From: Xanthocytophaga flava
GTDB lineage: Bacteria > Bacteroidota > Bacteroidia > Cytophagales > 172606-1
Reading direction: 5' to 3'
Assembly (NCBI RefSeq): GCF_030068545.1
Contig: NZ_JASJOR010000014.1
Location: 172,810-236,809, forward strand
Length of the DNA: 64,000 nucleotides
Shown: positions 8,430 through 17,677 of the stretch, piece after piece
Numbering within the stretch: the first letter of the stretch is position 1
Layout: every line of letters starts with the position of its first letter
The notes under the pieces: model-generated
Told to the model about the DNA's origin: nothing
Seen by the model: the letters and a program-made list of their open reading frames with translations, nothing else
The model's database searches: none
Translations under genes and position numbers: made by a program

Positions 8430-9158
8430 CTATTGTACCCACAAGCAGTAGTTGCACCGATGACGTACACTTGTATACGATTTTCCTTTATAATTGCCAG
8501 GGGTAGAATCGATCCAGTCCTGACGAATGATGTATAATCCCTTCTGAGTAGGCATAAAACTTGCTTCGCCCTGCATGTTTACAACTAGATTCTTTTCCCA
8601 GTTTTCCGGATTGAAAATCCGTAATCGTGTATTGTTTGCAGCAGGTTGGTGGTTTTTAAACGCTTTGATAACAACAAACTTATCTTTTGACCAGGTGATG
8701 ATATCCAAAAACTGGCTTGGCATTGCCTTACAGGTTGTTTCTCCTGTTTGGGTTTCGCCGACCTGATAGTGAGCACACAAGTAGTCAATAGGCCTGATAT
8801 TCTCACCCCCGCTTTGGGACCGGTCAACAACAGGCAGATCTGTATGAATACCAACAATCTGGTATATCCCTTTCTGGTCTGGTGTGAAAACAGCCTCCCA
8901 GCAGTCTGACAGCGGGGAAAGAGTTAAGTCTGTACGTTTTCCCTTACAATCCAGGACTGCGACCTGAAAACCTCCTATTTCTGCCAGTTCAGGTCCTGTT
9001 TCTCTATGGCGCATACTATATTGGTCTATTTCACCAAAACAAATTTGAATCCGAACAGGCTGATTTATTTTTCCGGATCCTTTTATATCAAGCCAATACC
9101 CATGTCCCTTACCTACTAGTGGAACAATCAGCAGGATAGACAAAATTAATAGTCTCAT
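8430..9158 (-). CDS. DUF4198-type periplasmic protein
   Basis: 242 residues. The signal peptide ends near GKGHG, followed by YWLDIKGSGKINQPVRIQICFGEIDQYSMR. The order is that of the DUF4198 family: an N-terminal HG-W/YL motif, a VFTPDQKGIYQI-like beta strand and a C-terminal beta-sandwich half with EASFMPTQKGLYIIR. DUF4198 proteins often accompany nickel, cobalt or iron uptake receptors and may bind metal. Cysteines near the end (RHRCNYCLW) are a possible metal or disulfide site. It is the last gene of a minus-strand run that starts with the siderophore receptor at 14031. Confidence 0.85.
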   Translation of the reverse strand: MRLLILSILLIVPLVGKGHGYWLDIKGSGKINQPVRIQICFGEIDQYSMRHRETGPELAEIGGFQVAVLDCKGKRTDLTLSPLSDCWEAVFTPDQKGIYQIVGIHTDLPVVDRSQSGGENIRPIDYLCAHYQVGETQTGETTCKAMPSQFLDIITWSKDKFVVIKAFKNHQPAANNTRLRIFNPENWEKNLVVNMQGEASFMPTQKGLYIIRQDWIDSTPGNYKGKSYTSVRHRCNYCLWVQ

Positions 9159-9316
9159 TTTAATGTAGTTAAATACTAAATAATTAAAGCCAGGGGCAGC
9201 CTATTTTGATAGCATCATTTAGATAATAGTATTTAGATGGCTTGGCTAATACAGAGTTGATCCTTGGCAAGATCCCACAACAATCCTTATACAAAATGCT
9301 TTATATAAAATATGCT

Positions 9317-10087
9317 CTATTCTATTACTGTTGTCAGAGTGGATTTTTCCCGAAACACATCATAATGTACACCTTTATATGTCCCAGGACTTTCAAACCG
9401 TAGAGTTACCAGTGCGAAATATCTTCCTGGCTTAGGTGCTTTAAAGTAGATGCATCCTTTCTCATCTGTAGTATATTTTTGCTCCTCCATATCTGGATGA
9501 CGCATTATCAATACCGTATTAACGAGTGGTTTACCATGAAAGACTACCTGTAGGGTAAGATCTTTTCCATTCTGATTTTCGGGTAGTTTCAGAATAGAGA
9601 GATCTGTAATGGCTTACTCAGCAATAGTAAGAGTAACAATAGATGATGTTTCTACCTGAATGGACGTACGGGCATAATAATGTTGTTTGGTTATTCCAAT
9701 TTTTGTCGAAGACTTCCGCCAGTCTTCCACTTTACGTTGTTTGTTTTCCAGTAACACTGTATATATACCTTTTTCTTGCGGAGTAAAATACGTATCATAA
9801 GAGGTTTCTGATGGTGTAAAGGATAACGGAATTGTCTTTCCGGTTGGACTAACTACCCAGCAGGTAAATTCTTTGACTTCTTCAAACTCTCCCTTTACCT
9901 TCTGAAGACGATACTGATTGTAGGAACCAAAAATTACCTTTATCAACTGGGATTTTCCTGTTTTCCCTTTTGCCTCTGTTTCAATCCACAAAGAGTCTGC
10001 TCTGGCTGAAAGAATACCTAAAAAAAGACACCCCAGAAAAGCCGTGATATAATTGATTTGTGTCTTTGTAATAATTGTATAGTTCAT
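9317..10087 (-). pseudogene. DUF4198-type periplasmic protein with an in-frame stop codon
   Basis: The frame from 10087 (signal peptide ending SARA, then DSLWIETEAKGKTGKSQLIKVIFG) reaches TAA at 9614-9616. The same frame then continues 34 codons to a Met at 9511 and on to 9317, reading ITDLSILKLPENQNGKDLTL and ending SPGTYKGVHYDVFREKS, which matches the end of the neighbour at 8430 (TPGNYKGKSYTSVRHR). The two halves therefore make one 256-codon gene broken by a single nonsense codon between TIAE and AITDL. There is no frameshift. It may be a recent mutation, a readthrough site or a sequencing error. Confidence 0.85.
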
Positions 10088-10106
10088 GGTTTTTTAAAAA
10101 AAAGTT

Positions 10107-10132
10107 ATTGTGAGTGAAGTATTGTGAGTGAA
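10107..10132. repeat. 14-bp tandem duplication upstream of the DUF4198 pseudogene
   Basis: ATTGTGAGTGAAGT at 10107-10120 is followed directly by ATTGTGAGTGAA at 10121-10132. It lies in the leader, about 20 bp before the start codon of the minus-strand gene. Confidence 0.85.
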
Positions 10133-10200
10133 AAATCTGAAATATAAACCGATAAAAAAGGTTGGTAGAGTCAGATTGGATCAGACCCGTATGCTGAGAG

Positions 10201-11496
10201 TTATAGATTCTTACCCATACTCGTTTGTAAGGGATGTGTAGCGGATGCAGTTACAGGCTTTTTCTTTTCCTTCTTCCCTTTCCTGAGCCATATCAGCACT
10301 CCTGTTATGGGTAGACTTGTCGCAATCAGACAAGCCAGAAAATAAAGCAGTTTGGTAAATGTTCCAAAAATCTCTCCTGTATGAATTGCCTTGGCAGAAA
10401 AAATCACCTTCTGACCAAAAGATAGATCTGCATAAGGTTTTAACTCCAGTATAGCTCCTGAATACTGATCCAGTATTACTCTGTCAATGCCTGAGCAGGC
10501 AAAAAATCCTTCCTGGTATTTCTGCACTGCATACGATCCTTTTTCATCTTTTGGCAAGTTTATCCGCACATTTCCAGCATAAGGATAAATTGTGTAGGTA
10601 TGGGAAATAATTCTATTCAAAGCAAGCGACTCTCTGTCTTGAATTTCAGATAAAACTGTATTCTCCTTGGCAAAAGGTTTAGCATCAAGCAAAGCCTGTG
10701 TCCCTTCTTTGTACCACTTAAAAGCAAAATAAGGACCTGTAGTAGCCATAATAGTCACAAAAAGGAACGCATAAAATCCTAAGCTCTTATGCAGATCAAA
10801 ATTGATCCGTCTCCAGCTTGCATCCATTTTAATTTTAAATCCGATTTCCCACGCATGCCATTTTTTCCAGCTGGATAGTTTGGCAGGCAACCAGAGAATA
10901 AAACCGGTAATCTGTAAGAAAAGCATCAGGATACAGGCTGTTCCGGTAATAGCCCCTCCAATATCCTTATTTTCAATCAACAGCCACCTATGCAACTGTA
11001 ATACTTTGGCAAAGAACCCAACAGAAGGTGTTTTGGCATCTCCTTGAATAAGTCCTGAATAGGGATTGATCAGATAACTCTTTGCTTTTTCTTTATCAGC
11101 TACTTTTTTCTCAGGTTTCCCCTCTTTGTTTTTTTTAGAAGACTTCTCTGTAGGATCTGTTTTTGTTGGCTTCTCTTTTGTTCTTAGTCCTTTGTCCTCT
11201 TGGTGCACTACTGTAAATGTCCAGGCCTGATCAGACTCTTGAGGAATCTGAATGGTAGTCACCTTGCCTTTCATCTGGTTTTCAACTAGTAGTTTTAAGC
11301 TATCTGCAGACAAGGTTGTTTTTCCTTCCGGAATCTGTAGATAAAACCGATCATGATCAGCCCATTGGGTTATTTCCCGTTGGAACACATACAAAGTTCC
11401 ACTCATACACATGATTACCAGTACCAGTGCACTGGGTACTCCAATCCACAGATGGATATCATTAATCAGATTACGAAACGAATAGTTTTTCTTCAT
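10201..11496 (-). CDS. PepSY-associated transmembrane protein (iron-regulated PiuB-like)
   Basis: 431 residues with four membrane segments (about 14-36, 172-198, 226-250 and 385-408). Conserved histidines flank them: NDIHLWIG, LHRWLL, DLHKSLGFYAF and AIHTGEIFG, the usual heme- or metal-associated pattern of this family. A low-complexity Lys/Glu-rich insert (about 106-138, EKPTKTDPTEKSSKKNKEGK) is unusual. The gene follows the siderophore receptor on the same strand. Such proteins are thought to act as inner-membrane reductases for imported ferric siderophores, and the neighbourhood fits that. Confidence 0.9.
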   Translation of the reverse strand: MKKNYSFRNLINDIHLWIGVPSALVLVIMCMSGTLYVFQREITQWADHDRFYLQIPEGKTTLSADSLKLLVENQMKGKVTTIQIPQESDQAWTFTVVHQEDKGLRTKEKPTKTDPTEKSSKKNKEGKPEKKVADKEKAKSYLINPYSGLIQGDAKTPSVGFFAKVLQLHRWLLIENKDIGGAITGTACILMLFLQITGFILWLPAKLSSWKKWHAWEIGFKIKMDASWRRINFDLHKSLGFYAFLFVTIMATTGPYFAFKWYKEGTQALLDAKPFAKENTVLSEIQDRESLALNRIISHTYTIYPYAGNVRINLPKDEKGSYAVQKYQEGFFACSGIDRVILDQYSGAILELKPYADLSFGQKVIFSAKAIHTGEIFGTFTKLLYFLACLIATSLPITGVLIWLRKGKKEKKKPVTASATHPLQTSMGKNL

Positions 11497-11520
11497 TTGA
11501 TTCTTAGTGTCTCACAGATG

Positions 11521-11566
11521 AACGATTCACAGTTAACAAACGATTCACAGTTAACAAACGATTCAG
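11521..11566. repeat. 18-bp tandem repeat, 2.5 copies
   Basis: AACGATTCACAGTTAACA occurs at 11521-11538 and 11539-11556, then AACGATTCAG begins a third copy. It lies in the gap between the siderophore receptor and the PepSY gene, just upstream of the PepSY start. Confidence 0.95.
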
Positions 11567-11580
11567 TTTATTTCACTCAA

Positions 11581-11608
11581 ACTATTCCTGAATGGTATCA
11601 GGAATAGT
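11581..11608. repeat. 11-bp inverted repeat between receptor and PepSY gene
   Basis: ACTATTCCTGA (11581-11591) pairs with 11598-11608 around a 6-nt loop, 15 bp after the receptor stop. There is no clear T-run, so it is more likely an mRNA-stabilising or attenuating stem that separates receptor from downstream expression than a full terminator. Confidence 0.55.
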
Positions 11609-11622
11609 GCAGGTGTATAAAA

Positions 11623-14031
11623 TCAGAATTTCAATGCCATACTTCCCATAAAACGGGCAGGAGCCTGAGGGGTCAATCGTACAGACCATGCCTTTTCGCT
11701 TGTCAGGTTGTCTACCTTAAACCCAATACGAAAACGTTTCTGGTCATAAAATACAGTGGCATCCAGCAGGGTATATGCAGGAATAATGACTTGTAGAGGT
11801 TCTCCAGTGGTAGTGCTCCGCGTATTGGTCTGGTAGGAGAAACTGCCTGAGTTGCCACCAAATCCCAGCCCCAATCCCTGTAAAGGTCCTTGAACCAGAC
11901 GATAGCTTACCCAGAAGTTCAACATTCTTTCCGGGCCGGATAAAGCAGGACGTAACCCCTGAAGAAGTGAGTCAATCTTAGTATATTTACTATTATTATA
12001 AGCATAACCCATTACCAAATTCAATCCAGGAAATGGATTGGCTGTAAGCTCAATCTCTACGCCCTTACTTAGCTGTGTTCCATCTTGAATAGAATAGTTG
12101 ATATCAGTAGGATTTGTACGTAGTATATTCTTTACCTGAATATCATAATAACTGACAGTACCCACCAGCTTATGATCCCAGCTATCTGCTTTCACTCCAA
12201 ATTCGAGTTGGTTCGCATGTTCGGGTTTAAACTGCTTTCCATCGATGTCTACACCACTCTTATTGAAAAAGCCATTCATGTAGTTTCCAAACAGGGTCAC
12301 CCGATCTTTGGCAAGCTCATAGACCAAACCCAGCTTATGAGACAAAGCAGTCTGACCATATGGACCTGCCTGGATTCCACCTACACCAAGCCCTCCACTT
12401 GTTACACCTGTGTTAATGTTGTATACCCCTGCGTATTGATACCGATCTACTCTCAGGCTCAACATGGCCATTAACCGATCTGTCAGATTGATTACATCCG
12501 AAGCATAGGCAGCATAGGTATTATCCCGGTTGGTTTCTTTACGCCAGGTGCCACTTGTAGACAGAGAGTCTACCTTGAAACGACTGATCCGGTAGTTGGC
12601 AGGTGGATGAATAAAATTGATGGTCTGTGTGTTGACTGAAGAACGATCAAAATCATTGTAGTTGTTATAATAATCCAGACCTACCACCAGACGATTGCGT
12701 AAGGAGCCAATTTTGAAGTCTCCAACAAAGTTTTGCTGAATATCTGTGGCAATAAAAGCAGTATATCCCACAATTACCTGAGCCCGAAGTGTAGAATCAC
12801 TACGACCATTTAAGGCCGTGATATATCCATTGATTGAGGAACGGGCTCTGGAAACAATTGTCTGAGAGGTCCAGTGTTCTGATATTTTGTAATTCAGTTG
12901 GGCAAAGATGTTCAACATCTGGGTCTGATAGGTGATATCATTGCTCAGAAAAGTCCTGGTATAGGGAAAGCGCATATCGGCAATTGATTGCACTTTGTCG
13001 CTTGCCGTATAAGGGTTAAAACGTACGACAGAGGTGCCTTTGGCCTGTCCAAACTCTACATCAAGCAGCAATGAGAGACGGTCTGTAATTTGATAGGAAA
13101 AACTGGGGGCCAGACTGACAGTATTGGTAAAACCCAGATCCTGAAAACTTTTCTCAAAAGTGGTTGCCCCATTTAACCGGAATAAAGCCGTTTTGTCTGC
13201 ATTTACAGGTGTGTTGATATCCACTGTCAGACGGTTATAGTTCCAGCTCCCACCAAAATAAGCTACTTCTCCTCCAAAACCATTGTAAGGCTTTTTTGTT
13301 ACCCGATTGTATAAGCCGCCGTAGCTACTGGATATACTCGTACCAAATAAGGTGGCAGAAGGTCCTTTGATGGCTTCAATCCGCTCCAGATTGGCAGGAT
13401 CAATAGAAGAAAATGCAGCTCCAGCCAAACCATTTCGGGCATTGGGTTCAGTTTCAAATCCACGTGAGCGAAAAGTAACCCGTCCCTGATTGGCGATCAT
13501 GGGAATACCAGCTCCCGGCACATTTTTGGAAATACTTCCCAAGTCAACCGCCATCTGCTCCTGAATCAATTCTTTGGGGACAGTTGTATATACCTGTGGA
13601 TTTTCCATGTTTTTCAGTGGCAACTTAGCCACATAAATACTTTCTTTTTTGGAAAATTTATTGGTGCTTCCTACTACAGTCACTTCCTGGAGAGCATGTA
13701 TATTCTCCTGGGGAAGCTGGTAATCAGTAACAGTATTTTGCCCGGCTACTACTTCTACAGCAAAATCTTTCTCTGCTGCTCCCAACATCTGTATCCGGAT
13801 GGTATATTTTCCTGGAGTCAGATTGGGAAGACTATATTTTCCATCACTGTCAGTAAGTGTACCCTTGTGAAGTTCAATAATAGAAACAGAAACGAGTTCA
13901 AGAGGCAGACTATCTATAGAGGTAACATGTCCGGATATTGAGCCTGTATTCATTGAGCCTGTATTCTGGGCATTGCAAATTCCAGACAGATAAAAAAAAT
14001 AAAGGAGTAAAACGGATAAAACTAACTTCAT
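11623..14031 (-). CDS. TonB-dependent siderophore receptor
   Basis: 802 residues. A signal peptide is followed by a carboxypeptidase-regulatory-like domain (GSISGHVTSIDSLPLELVSV, about 32-115), then a plug (about 130-275) with FRSRGFETEPN.RNGLAG and ERIEAIKGPSATLFG, and a 22-strand-type barrel with the final aromatic residue ending MGSMALKF. The plug motif and barrel repeats (GLVYELAKDRVTLFGNYMNGF, QLEFGVKAD) are those of ferric-siderophore receptors of the FhuA/FoxA class. It heads a minus-strand run with PepSY and DUF4198 genes. A Fur-box-like dyad lies about 50 bp upstream. A 15-bp duplication near the mature N-terminus adds an NTGS unit. Confidence 0.92.
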   Translation of the reverse strand: MKLVLSVLLLYFFYLSGICNAQNTGSMNTGSISGHVTSIDSLPLELVSVSIIELHKGTLTDSDGKYSLPNLTPGKYTIRIQMLGAAEKDFAVEVVAGQNTVTDYQLPQENIHALQEVTVVGSTNKFSKKESIYVAKLPLKNMENPQVYTTVPKELIQEQMAVDLGSISKNVPGAGIPMIANQGRVTFRSRGFETEPNARNGLAGAAFSSIDPANLERIEAIKGPSATLFGTSISSSYGGLYNRVTKKPYNGFGGEVAYFGGSWNYNRLTVDINTPVNADKTALFRLNGATTFEKSFQDLGFTNTVSLAPSFSYQITDRLSLLLDVEFGQAKGTSVVRFNPYTASDKVQSIADMRFPYTRTFLSNDITYQTQMLNIFAQLNYKISEHWTSQTIVSRARSSINGYITALNGRSDSTLRAQVIVGYTAFIATDIQQNFVGDFKIGSLRNRLVVGLDYYNNYNDFDRSSVNTQTINFIHPPANYRISRFKVDSLSTSGTWRKETNRDNTYAAYASDVINLTDRLMAMLSLRVDRYQYAGVYNINTGVTSGGLGVGGIQAGPYGQTALSHKLGLVYELAKDRVTLFGNYMNGFFNKSGVDIDGKQFKPEHANQLEFGVKADSWDHKLVGTVSYYDIQVKNILRTNPTDINYSIQDGTQLSKGVEIELTANPFPGLNLVMGYAYNNSKYTKIDSLLQGLRPALSGPERMLNFWVSYRLVQGPLQGLGLGFGGNSGSFSYQTNTRSTTTGEPLQVIIPAYTLLDATVFYDQKRFRIGFKVDNLTSEKAWSVRLTPQAPARFMGSMALKF
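13937..13966. repeat. 15-bp in-frame tandem duplication in the receptor
   Basis: ATTGAGCCTGTATTC occurs twice in a row (13937-13951, 13952-13966). In the receptor it gives NTGSM-NTGSI just after the signal peptide cleavage region, so it keeps the frame. Confidence 0.9.
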
Positions 14032-14079
14032 AAAAAGTAACTAATTTAAGATTGCTCACACTGTAAAGTCAGTAAATTT

Positions 14080-14098
14080 ATTAAGATTAATTCCAAAT
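14080..14098. promoter_or_regulatory. Fur-box-like dyad upstream of the siderophore receptor
   Basis: On the minus strand the sequence is ATTTGGAATTAATCTTAAT, which agrees at 16 of 18 fixed positions with the ATTTAGAAT-N-ATTCTAAAT motif I recall for Fur in Bacteroidota. It lies about 50 bp before the receptor start. A similar site precedes the other iron locus at 18581. The assignment rests on motif resemblance and context. Confidence 0.55.
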
Positions 14099-14505
14099 AA
14101 ACAAATATATAGTGGTTTTTTCCAGTATTTAAGGTTGCGTACAACCAGATAGTGGAATCATACCAAACCTTCTACAAAATATACTGGAAAATTTGCCTGC
14201 ATATATCTATTCGGGGGGAACTATCTATCAAATGCAGTGAAACGAGTCAATTATTACATCTGAGTAGTGGGCAGATTCTGCTTTTATTAATAGTGAGCCT
14301 ACACCTTACCTCATTAGAAAGGACAACCAATCACAGAAAAGCTATTTATTATATTTGAGAGTTTTTCTGGAAAATGAAGTAATTAGATAATAGGCAAAGC
14401 TGTTAGGCAATTCTGGAGAAATCCTGGATTCTTTGTAAAATTGTAAAAATTCTTGGAATTGATTAATACTATTTGCTAATATCACCTGCTATAAAGAAGA
14501 TAGAA
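14099..14505. other. Intergenic region, no gene seen
   Basis: About 400 bp between the receptor promoter side and the next minus-strand gene. A 68-codon plus-strand frame at 14152-14358 exists but cannot be tied to a family. No RNA gene or strong hairpin was noticed. Confidence 0.5.
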
Positions 14506-15000
14506 CTACGTAGAAATTTTGATTAGTGGGTCAATAAGAGTATTATCATCATTTTTGTCTGTATTCACTATGTTTTTTAGTGCGGCTAACGGAAAAATGT
14601 CAACACCTGTGTTCCCTTCGCTGGTTATCCATTTACAAATGGCATGAGCAATACCCTCATTGGTTACTGTTTCCAGAACTACTATAGTCGGACTTTCTGA
14701 ATAAGACTGATGGTTGAGTAATACTTTACTTTTAAGAGGAAATTTAGCATTTATTTCCACTTGATTTTCTGTATGAGTTGTTTGCAGCAATGATACAATA
14801 CATTGTAGCTGGTGTTCCGAAAATAAATCTATCTGGAGAGAATCCTTAACCGTAAACCAGGCACAATGGTAAATATTATGAAAGGCTCCATGATTTTCAG
14901 ATATATATATTATTGTCATTCTCTGACCAGAATAAATATTTTCCACTACATCTCCTATTTTCAGACCCTCTGAAGTTTGTTTCATTGTATTTGTAATCAA
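14506..15000 (-). CDS. Protein with two DUF2158 (YodC)-like domains
   Basis: 164 residues, no signal peptide. The first half (about 12-70) reads GLKIGDVVENIYSGQRMTIIYI....CAWFTV....FSEHQLQCI, the pattern of small YodC/DUF2158 proteins (GDVV-KSGG-MTV-CQWF). The second half (about 86-150) repeats it: FPLKSKVLLN..S.SPTIVVLETV....AICKWI....VDIFPLAALKNI. The usual family member is a single domain of about 60-80 residues, so this looks like a tandem pair with a degenerate second copy. The function is unknown. The gene stands alone between the receptor and the TSUP transporter. Confidence 0.6.
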   Translation of the reverse strand: MITNTMKQTSEGLKIGDVVENIYSGQRMTIIYISENHGAFHNIYHCAWFTVKDSLQIDLFSEHQLQCIVSLLQTTHTENQVEINAKFPLKSKVLLNHQSYSESPTIVVLETVTNEGIAHAICKWITSEGNTGVDIFPLAALKNIVNTDKNDDNTLIDPLIKIST

Positions 15001-15055
15001 TTCTCAGATAATTAATTTTTAGATAATTAATCCTTTTACAGAATCTGCTTTTGGG

Positions 15056-15089
15056 TTTGTATGAACATATAACTTTGTATGAACATATA
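15056..15089. repeat. 18-bp tandem duplication after the TSUP gene
   Basis: TTTGTATGAACATATAAC at 15056-15073 is followed by TTTGTATGAACATATA at 15074-15089. A further AGATAATTAAT pair lies at about 15006 and 15021. Both are in the 3' region of the minus-strand transporter gene. Confidence 0.9.
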
Positions 15090-15103
15090 TTAGATGGCAG
15101 TTA

Positions 15104-16126
15104 TCATATGTCAGTCTTGGTAATTTTTCCATCTTTAAATACATATACCTCATAATAGTGTTTGTTAATGCCAAAAACCTCCTCAATGATAACTTTATCT
15201 GCATTCTGACCTATCCTCAGGGCTATATTCTGTTCAACTTCTGGTAGATCCTCAATGTCAATCCGGGTTTCGAATTCAATCCCTTCATCATATTCAAACT
15301 CGAGCAGAAAAGAACCTTCCCTCCATTGCACCTGGGTTTGAATCCCATCTGAAACAGGAATCAGATTTATATGTGCCTGATTAGTCTCCATTAACCGATT
15401 GGTTGCACCTGTCAGGAGCGATATTCCAGAAACAATCATCGCTCCATAGCCTAGTCGTTTAAACCAGCTATCATTGATTTTAGATAGCAACCATTTCATT
15501 CCCCAGGAAGAAGCAATCGCCGCTATGGCAATCAGACCCCCCAGAATCAGTACATCACGGGTTAAAAGGCCTAACATAGCATACAGAAAAATCTTGATCA
15601 GATGCAGCAACAGTTCATTGGCAGCCCGTGTTGCCAGTATTTGTTCTTTGGTTAACCCATAGCGAAGATAAAAACGGTTAAACAGTAACCCAACGGCACC
15701 TGTCAGACCAGATACAAAACCAGCGGCTGCACCGATAAGGGAAAGATAAAAAACGGGTAGTTGTCGGGTAGAACCAGATTCTTTTTTTGAGTTAAAAAGC
15801 ATAGGCAGATTGCTTACCAGAAACAATCCCAGGATCAGTTCCAGATATAAAGGATTCAGGTATTTAAGTAGCCATGCACCTAGCCAGACAGCAGGTACGG
15901 CAGCAGGTACAAACCAGCTAACGATCTTCCACTGAATATGGGATTTGAAAACAGCAATCCGGGAGATAGAACTCATGGCAGTTCCAATCGAGAGTGCTGC
16001 GGGAACATTGGAAGCAGGTAAAAGTGTTTTCAGTAATGGGATTAAAAGCAACCCGGCTCCTCCTCCACAAACAGCTGAAAGCGAAAAAGCGAACAAGGCA
16101 CAAATCATTAACCAGAAAGCAGACAT
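15104..16126 (-). CDS. TSUP-family (TauE/SafE) membrane transporter with a C-terminal soluble extension
   Basis: 340 residues. The first 245 hold about eight membrane segments with the TSUP hallmarks GGGAGLLLIPLL near the N-terminus and the repeat-like GFVSGLTGAVGLLFNRF in the middle. TSUP proteins export or import organosulfur compounds and sulfite. Residues from about 250 on (QTQVQWREGSFLLEFEYDEG and ADKVIIEEVFGINKHYYEVY) form a soluble alpha/beta domain of about 90 residues that the family normally lacks. Its strand-helix-strand pattern resembles PepSY-like folds, but I cannot assign it firmly. The gene may be monocistronic. Confidence 0.85.
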   Translation of the reverse strand: MSAFWLMICALFAFSLSAVCGGGAGLLLIPLLKTLLPASNVPAALSIGTAMSSISRIAVFKSHIQWKIVSWFVPAAVPAVWLGAWLLKYLNPLYLELILGLFLVSNLPMLFNSKKESGSTRQLPVFYLSLIGAAAGFVSGLTGAVGLLFNRFYLRYGLTKEQILATRAANELLLHLIKIFLYAMLGLLTRDVLILGGLIAIAAIASSWGMKWLLSKINDSWFKRLGYGAMIVSGISLLTGATNRLMETNQAHINLIPVSDGIQTQVQWREGSFLLEFEYDEGIEFETRIDIEDLPEVEQNIALRIGQNADKVIIEEVFGINKHYYEVYVFKDGKITKTDI

Positions 16127-16417
16127 AACAATGTATGGTGAGTTTCTATTCGTCGGATAGATAGTCTATTCATGTGTCCTATATTCCATTCGAGACACAT
16201 TTTCTGCCAATCTAGCTGAGAATTCTGGAGGCTTTTTGGAGAAATACATTTTTTTTCCTCTATCTTTTCAGCTAGAGTCTGTTTTTCGGTTCTGGAAGCT
16301 ATTGTTTCATCCTGTATTCTTCTTAAAAATAAAGACTTCTGATCAGATGAATAGTATTCTTACACCTAAAATCAAAACACAATATAAATGCCTCCATCAT
16401 ACAAATACATTTCAGGT
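16127..16417. other. Intergenic region, no gene seen
   Basis: 291 bp between the divergent-facing ends of the TSUP gene start and the kinase stop. It contains a T-rich stretch and no convincing promoter dyad or hairpin. Confidence 0.4.
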
Positions 16418-17677
16418 TTATACAAATAAGACCTGAAAAACATGATAACCATTTGCATACTGATAACTTAATGTATAGTTATGCAAACTACAAATTCTAG
16501 ATACAATAGCCAGTCCCAACCCACTACCTGACGAATCAGACAAATCCCGATAAAACCGATCAAAAATCTTTTCCGGATTATGAAGTGGGCTCCCACTATT
16601 TTGTACCTTGAATTGCTCGTTTTCTATTTCAATTCGGATAGTTCCGTTTTGGGGTGTATAACGAACAGCATTTCCTAGCAGATTCACAATCAGTACTTCC
16701 AGCATGGTTTCGTTGGCCATCAGAGTAAAATTGTGTAAAGAAAGGTCTGCTTCTATCTCTTTTTCATGGAGCGGGCTTTCCATTTGTCCCCATATTCTTT
16801 TGACAAGATCCGTTATTGGTATCTCTTTCTGAGTATAAAACTGGGCATTTTCAATCTTTGTCAGAAGAACCAGATTTCTATTCAGACGTGATAACTGATG
16901 AGTTACCTCTGACATCTGGTGAACTAATTCTGCCTGTTCGCTTGTCAGTTCATGGGTTTGCATTAGCAGATCAAGTTTGGAGGAGAAAACGGCTAATGGT
17001 GTCTGAATTTCATGGGAGGCATTCTCGGTAAATTCTTTCTGGCTCAGGAAAGCCTGTCTGTCTTTACCTACTAGTTGATAAATTGCCTGGCGCATATCCT
17101 GAAATTCACTAATTTCAGAAGAACTTAACTCGAGTATTTCATTTGTGTGAATGTCATATTGTTTAAGCTTCTGCAACATATCATAAAAAGGTCGCCAGAC
17201 TTTTTTAGATTGACGCCTGTTGATAAGGATTAATCCAATCAGCAAAACAGCAATTAGTGCAGATTGTGTATAGATAATAGTAGCAATTAAATCTTTACTT
17301 TCTATGAGTGATTCTTTTACCAGTAGTTCGTACGGTTTACCCAGAATAGTGATACCTGTACGCATAACTCTGAATGGGATTGGTTTGTCAATACCAGGTT
17401 TCTGTGTTAATTCTGTATAGAATGAGTCAAGGGTTATGGTATGAGTTACAGGAGTGATGAAGAATTCTTCATTCAGTAAAGGATAATACTGAATATCTTC
17501 TATACTTCGCAAATGTACAGATGCTTTGGCGAAATCGCGTTTATGCGAAAACAATACCTTATCAATCTCATCAATAACCAACTGATTCAAAATCAGGTAA
17601 AATACAGGTATGGCAATAAGAAGTAGTAGCCCCGAGTATATACTATAACTTTGGACTGTTCGGGTCAGTAATCTCAT
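16418..17677 (-). CDS. Sensor histidine kinase, membrane-bound
   Basis: 419 residues. It has the same architecture as the kinase at 208-1461: membrane segments near 13-31 and 137-154, a periplasmic sensor, H-box ENASHEIQTPL with His222, N-box LIVNLLGNAVRYTPQ, a GSPLHNPEKIFDRFYR region and G2 GSGLGLAIVSRIC. It is transcribed after the response regulator at 17688-18362. Start choice: a 14-bp duplication (17664-17691) has made two ATGAGATTACTGAC copies. The upstream copy reads MRLLT-stop, and only the second, at 17677, opens the full frame. The similar sensor regions of both kinases suggest paralogous systems. Confidence 0.93.
   Translation of the reverse strand: MRLLTRTVQSYSIYSGLLLLIAIPVFYLILNQLVIDEIDKVLFSHKRDFAKASVHLRSIEDIQYYPLLNEEFFITPVTHTITLDSFYTELTQKPGIDKPIPFRVMRTGITILGKPYELLVKESLIESKDLIATIIYTQSALIAVLLIGLILINRRQSKKVWRPFYDMLQKLKQYDIHTNEILELSSSEISEFQDMRQAIYQLVGKDRQAFLSQKEFTENASHEIQTPLAVFSSKLDLLMQTHELTSEQAELVHQMSEVTHQLSRLNRNLVLLTKIENAQFYTQKEIPITDLVKRIWGQMESPLHEKEIEADLSLHNFTLMANETMLEVLIVNLLGNAVRYTPQNGTIRIEIENEQFKVQNSGSPLHNPEKIFDRFYRDLSDSSGSGLGLAIVSRICSLHNYTLSYQYANGYHVFQVLFV

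Noticed and set aside
14152..14358. Plus-strand frame of 68 codons upstream of the siderophore receptor, weakly like an AraC sensing domain
   Set aside because: Too short and too low in similarity. No helix-turn-helix follows.
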